A program made the translations under genes and the position numbers. Below, in pieces: positions 62,801-64,000 of a stretch of 64,000 bases of DNA. The first letter of the stretch is position 1. Each line of letters starts with the position of its first letter. The DNA comes from Lycocorax pyrrhopterus obiensis. Its lineage: Eukaryota > Chordata > Aves > Passeriformes > Paradisaeidae. The notes below the pieces were generated by a model that saw only the letters and a list, made by a program, of their open reading frames with translations, did no database searches and was not told the origin of the DNA. Where the stretch lies: contig JACSVZ010000004.1 of NCBI GenBank assembly GCA_014706295.1, forward strand, positions 92,258,048 through 92,322,047, given 5' to 3'.

Positions 62801-64000
62801 TCCTGCTTTCCTCCATTTTGTATTACTTTTGAATTTAATCAATGTACAGCATTTAATCAGCATTAAACCTTTTGAGATAATTAAGATGAAGAGTAAAGGT
62901 GATGTAGCACTATTTATTCTAACACATGCCTCATTTTCTTTTATAGCCTGGTATGCCTCTGCTTATCAGTACTTTGTGCTTGTTTTCTTTTTAGTCTTTT
63001 TTCTGGACATGTTCAATTCACTTCTACTAAAATACTATTTCAAATAAAACTTCAAGAGGCAAACTGGATTCTGAAACAGTTGTGTTTATTGTTTCGTTGA
63101 ATAAGGTTATATGCTCCCTGGTAGCCCAAAGCTCTTTTTCAAGTATTTTGTTTTTGGTATTGCTGCATTTTTCACATAGTGACTGATAACTTCAAGCAGC
63201 CTTTCATAAGCACCTTTGTACATGAGGATGTTACGAGGGGCAGAAGGAGTTTCACATAGCCTGGAAGATTTTGCTTAATAATTTTGTCATGTAGAATGTG
63301 ACTTCATGAAAACATCAGTAGATGTCTTGTCTTCAGGTTTAAAATATGCCTTAGAGAAACAGGACTGACTTTTTGTCTCCAAAGAGTTTTTCCAGTCATT
63401 TTATTTCTAATATACTTGTAAACTATATTGTAAATTCTGCATTGTAGTGACACACCCCCTACAATTTGATTTATGGAAAATGTATTTTTTATTAATCATC
63501 ATTGATTTTAAATTATAGACCATTGGCTAAACTCAAAGTGTTTCATCACAGACATGCAAGCATACCCATGATGGCAGCAGCAGGTATTCATATTATTGAT
63601 TCAGTATGCAGCATAATGCACTTCTAGAGAAAATTCTCTGATTGTCCCAAAAGCTGTGCTTGTTTCAGTTTGTAGAGTGTTTGGTATCGACCACATAATG
63701 CTCCTTCTCTCAGTTACTTATGTGGACAGCCTTGATTGTTTTTCGAGAACCTGCAACCAGGATGTAATTGCTTTGTGCTCTTAAACTATAAAACTTATTG
63801 GCTAACGCACGTGAGGTGGCTGGGGATATTGCAGTATTCATCACCCCTGTGGAATGAGCAATGGGTCTTTGCTTGACCTGGCAGTCAACAGTCCCATGGG
63901 AAAGGTTCAGCTTCCGCTGCTCCTTGGAAGGGAATTTTCTCCTGTGCTGCCAAGTTACAATCATCCATTTACCCAGTGTTCTTCCTTGAGGTTTTATACC
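59861..64000. other. Intronic sequence, mostly unmarked
   Basis: AT-rich intron. The only structure noted is the perfect inverted repeat at 60294-60318. The next SNTG2 exon was not found before the window ends. Confidence 0.55.
60294..60318. repeat. Perfect 12-bp inverted repeat with 1-base centre
   Basis: The arms ttaaagtaatta (60294-60305) and taattactttaa (60307-60318) flank a single g. A further copy of the aaagtaatta word follows at about 60331-60340. It is all AT-rich and could bind homeodomain dimers or extrude a cruciform. Confidence 0.95.

Larger units (their letters stand above)
50923..64000 (+). other. SNTG2: SNTG2 intron, at least 13 kb, running off the right edge
   Basis: The intron opens with the GTAACT donor. 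I looked for an exon encoding the rest of the PDZ domain (a Gly-Asp-Ala-containing strand followed by a Val-Asn-Gly turn) and did not see one. The block carries a solo LTR, a small CR1 tail and a perfect hairpin. The remaining sequence is AT-rich with no supported gene. Confidence 0.75.

Noticed and set aside
1..64000. CRISPR arrays, operons, phage or bacterial features
   Set aside because: There are no regularly spaced direct repeats, ribosome-binding sites or dense genes; the window is vertebrate intronic DNA.

Overview
The window reads as a stretch of a bird nuclear genome. The base composition is AT-rich and intronic, and the dispersed repeats are CR1 LINEs, several ending in the avian-type ATTCTRTG 3' repeat, plus avian-style endogenous retroviral LTRs. 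I cannot name the species; the LTR at 56820-57809 resembles a type I associate with non-galliform birds, which is recall rather than a search result.

The only host gene I can support is SNTG2 (gamma-2-syntrophin), on the + strand. Three internal coding exons are visible: 35746-35883 (46 codons, start of the split PH1 domain), 50721-50777 (19 codons, start of the PDZ domain with its GLGL carboxylate-binding loop) and 50865-50922 (19 codons plus one base, next part of the PDZ domain). Together they give one continuous reading frame that matches gamma-2 rather than gamma-1 syntrophin. They are separated by a 14.8 kb intron and an unusually short 87-base intron. The first coding exon and promoter are not visible, and I found no CpG island. 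The next PDZ exon is not visible before the right edge. About 99.6 percent of the window is therefore non-coding, presumably SNTG2 intron; the part left of 35746 could include some upstream flank.

Layout: 1-2181 unmarked; 2182-3690 a minus-strand CR1 piece abutting a plus-strand CR1; 3691-13774 mostly unmarked, with a G-quadruplex motif at 5936-5971; CR1 at about 13775-14425; a long decayed CR1 at about 19300-21375; an LTR-like piece at about 27375-27695; CR1 at about 28497-29380 and 33695-34105; SNTG2 exon at 35746; CR1 with an internal deletion at about 39650-41478; minus-strand CR1 at about 43620-43935; an antisense LTR from 46240; the SNTG2 exon pair at 50.7-50.9 kb; a perfect 14-bp-stem hairpin at 56057-56095; a complete solo LTR with 5-bp target duplication at 56820-57809; a tiny CR1 tail at 59786; and unmarked sequence to the end.

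No bacterial, viral-coding, CRISPR or RNA gene was found. No previously undescribed multi-gene system is visible. The observations most worth checking are the 87-base PDZ intron, the precisely bounded solo LTR, the two G-quadruplex motifs, the perfect inverted repeats and the homeobox-site-rich intronic blocks.
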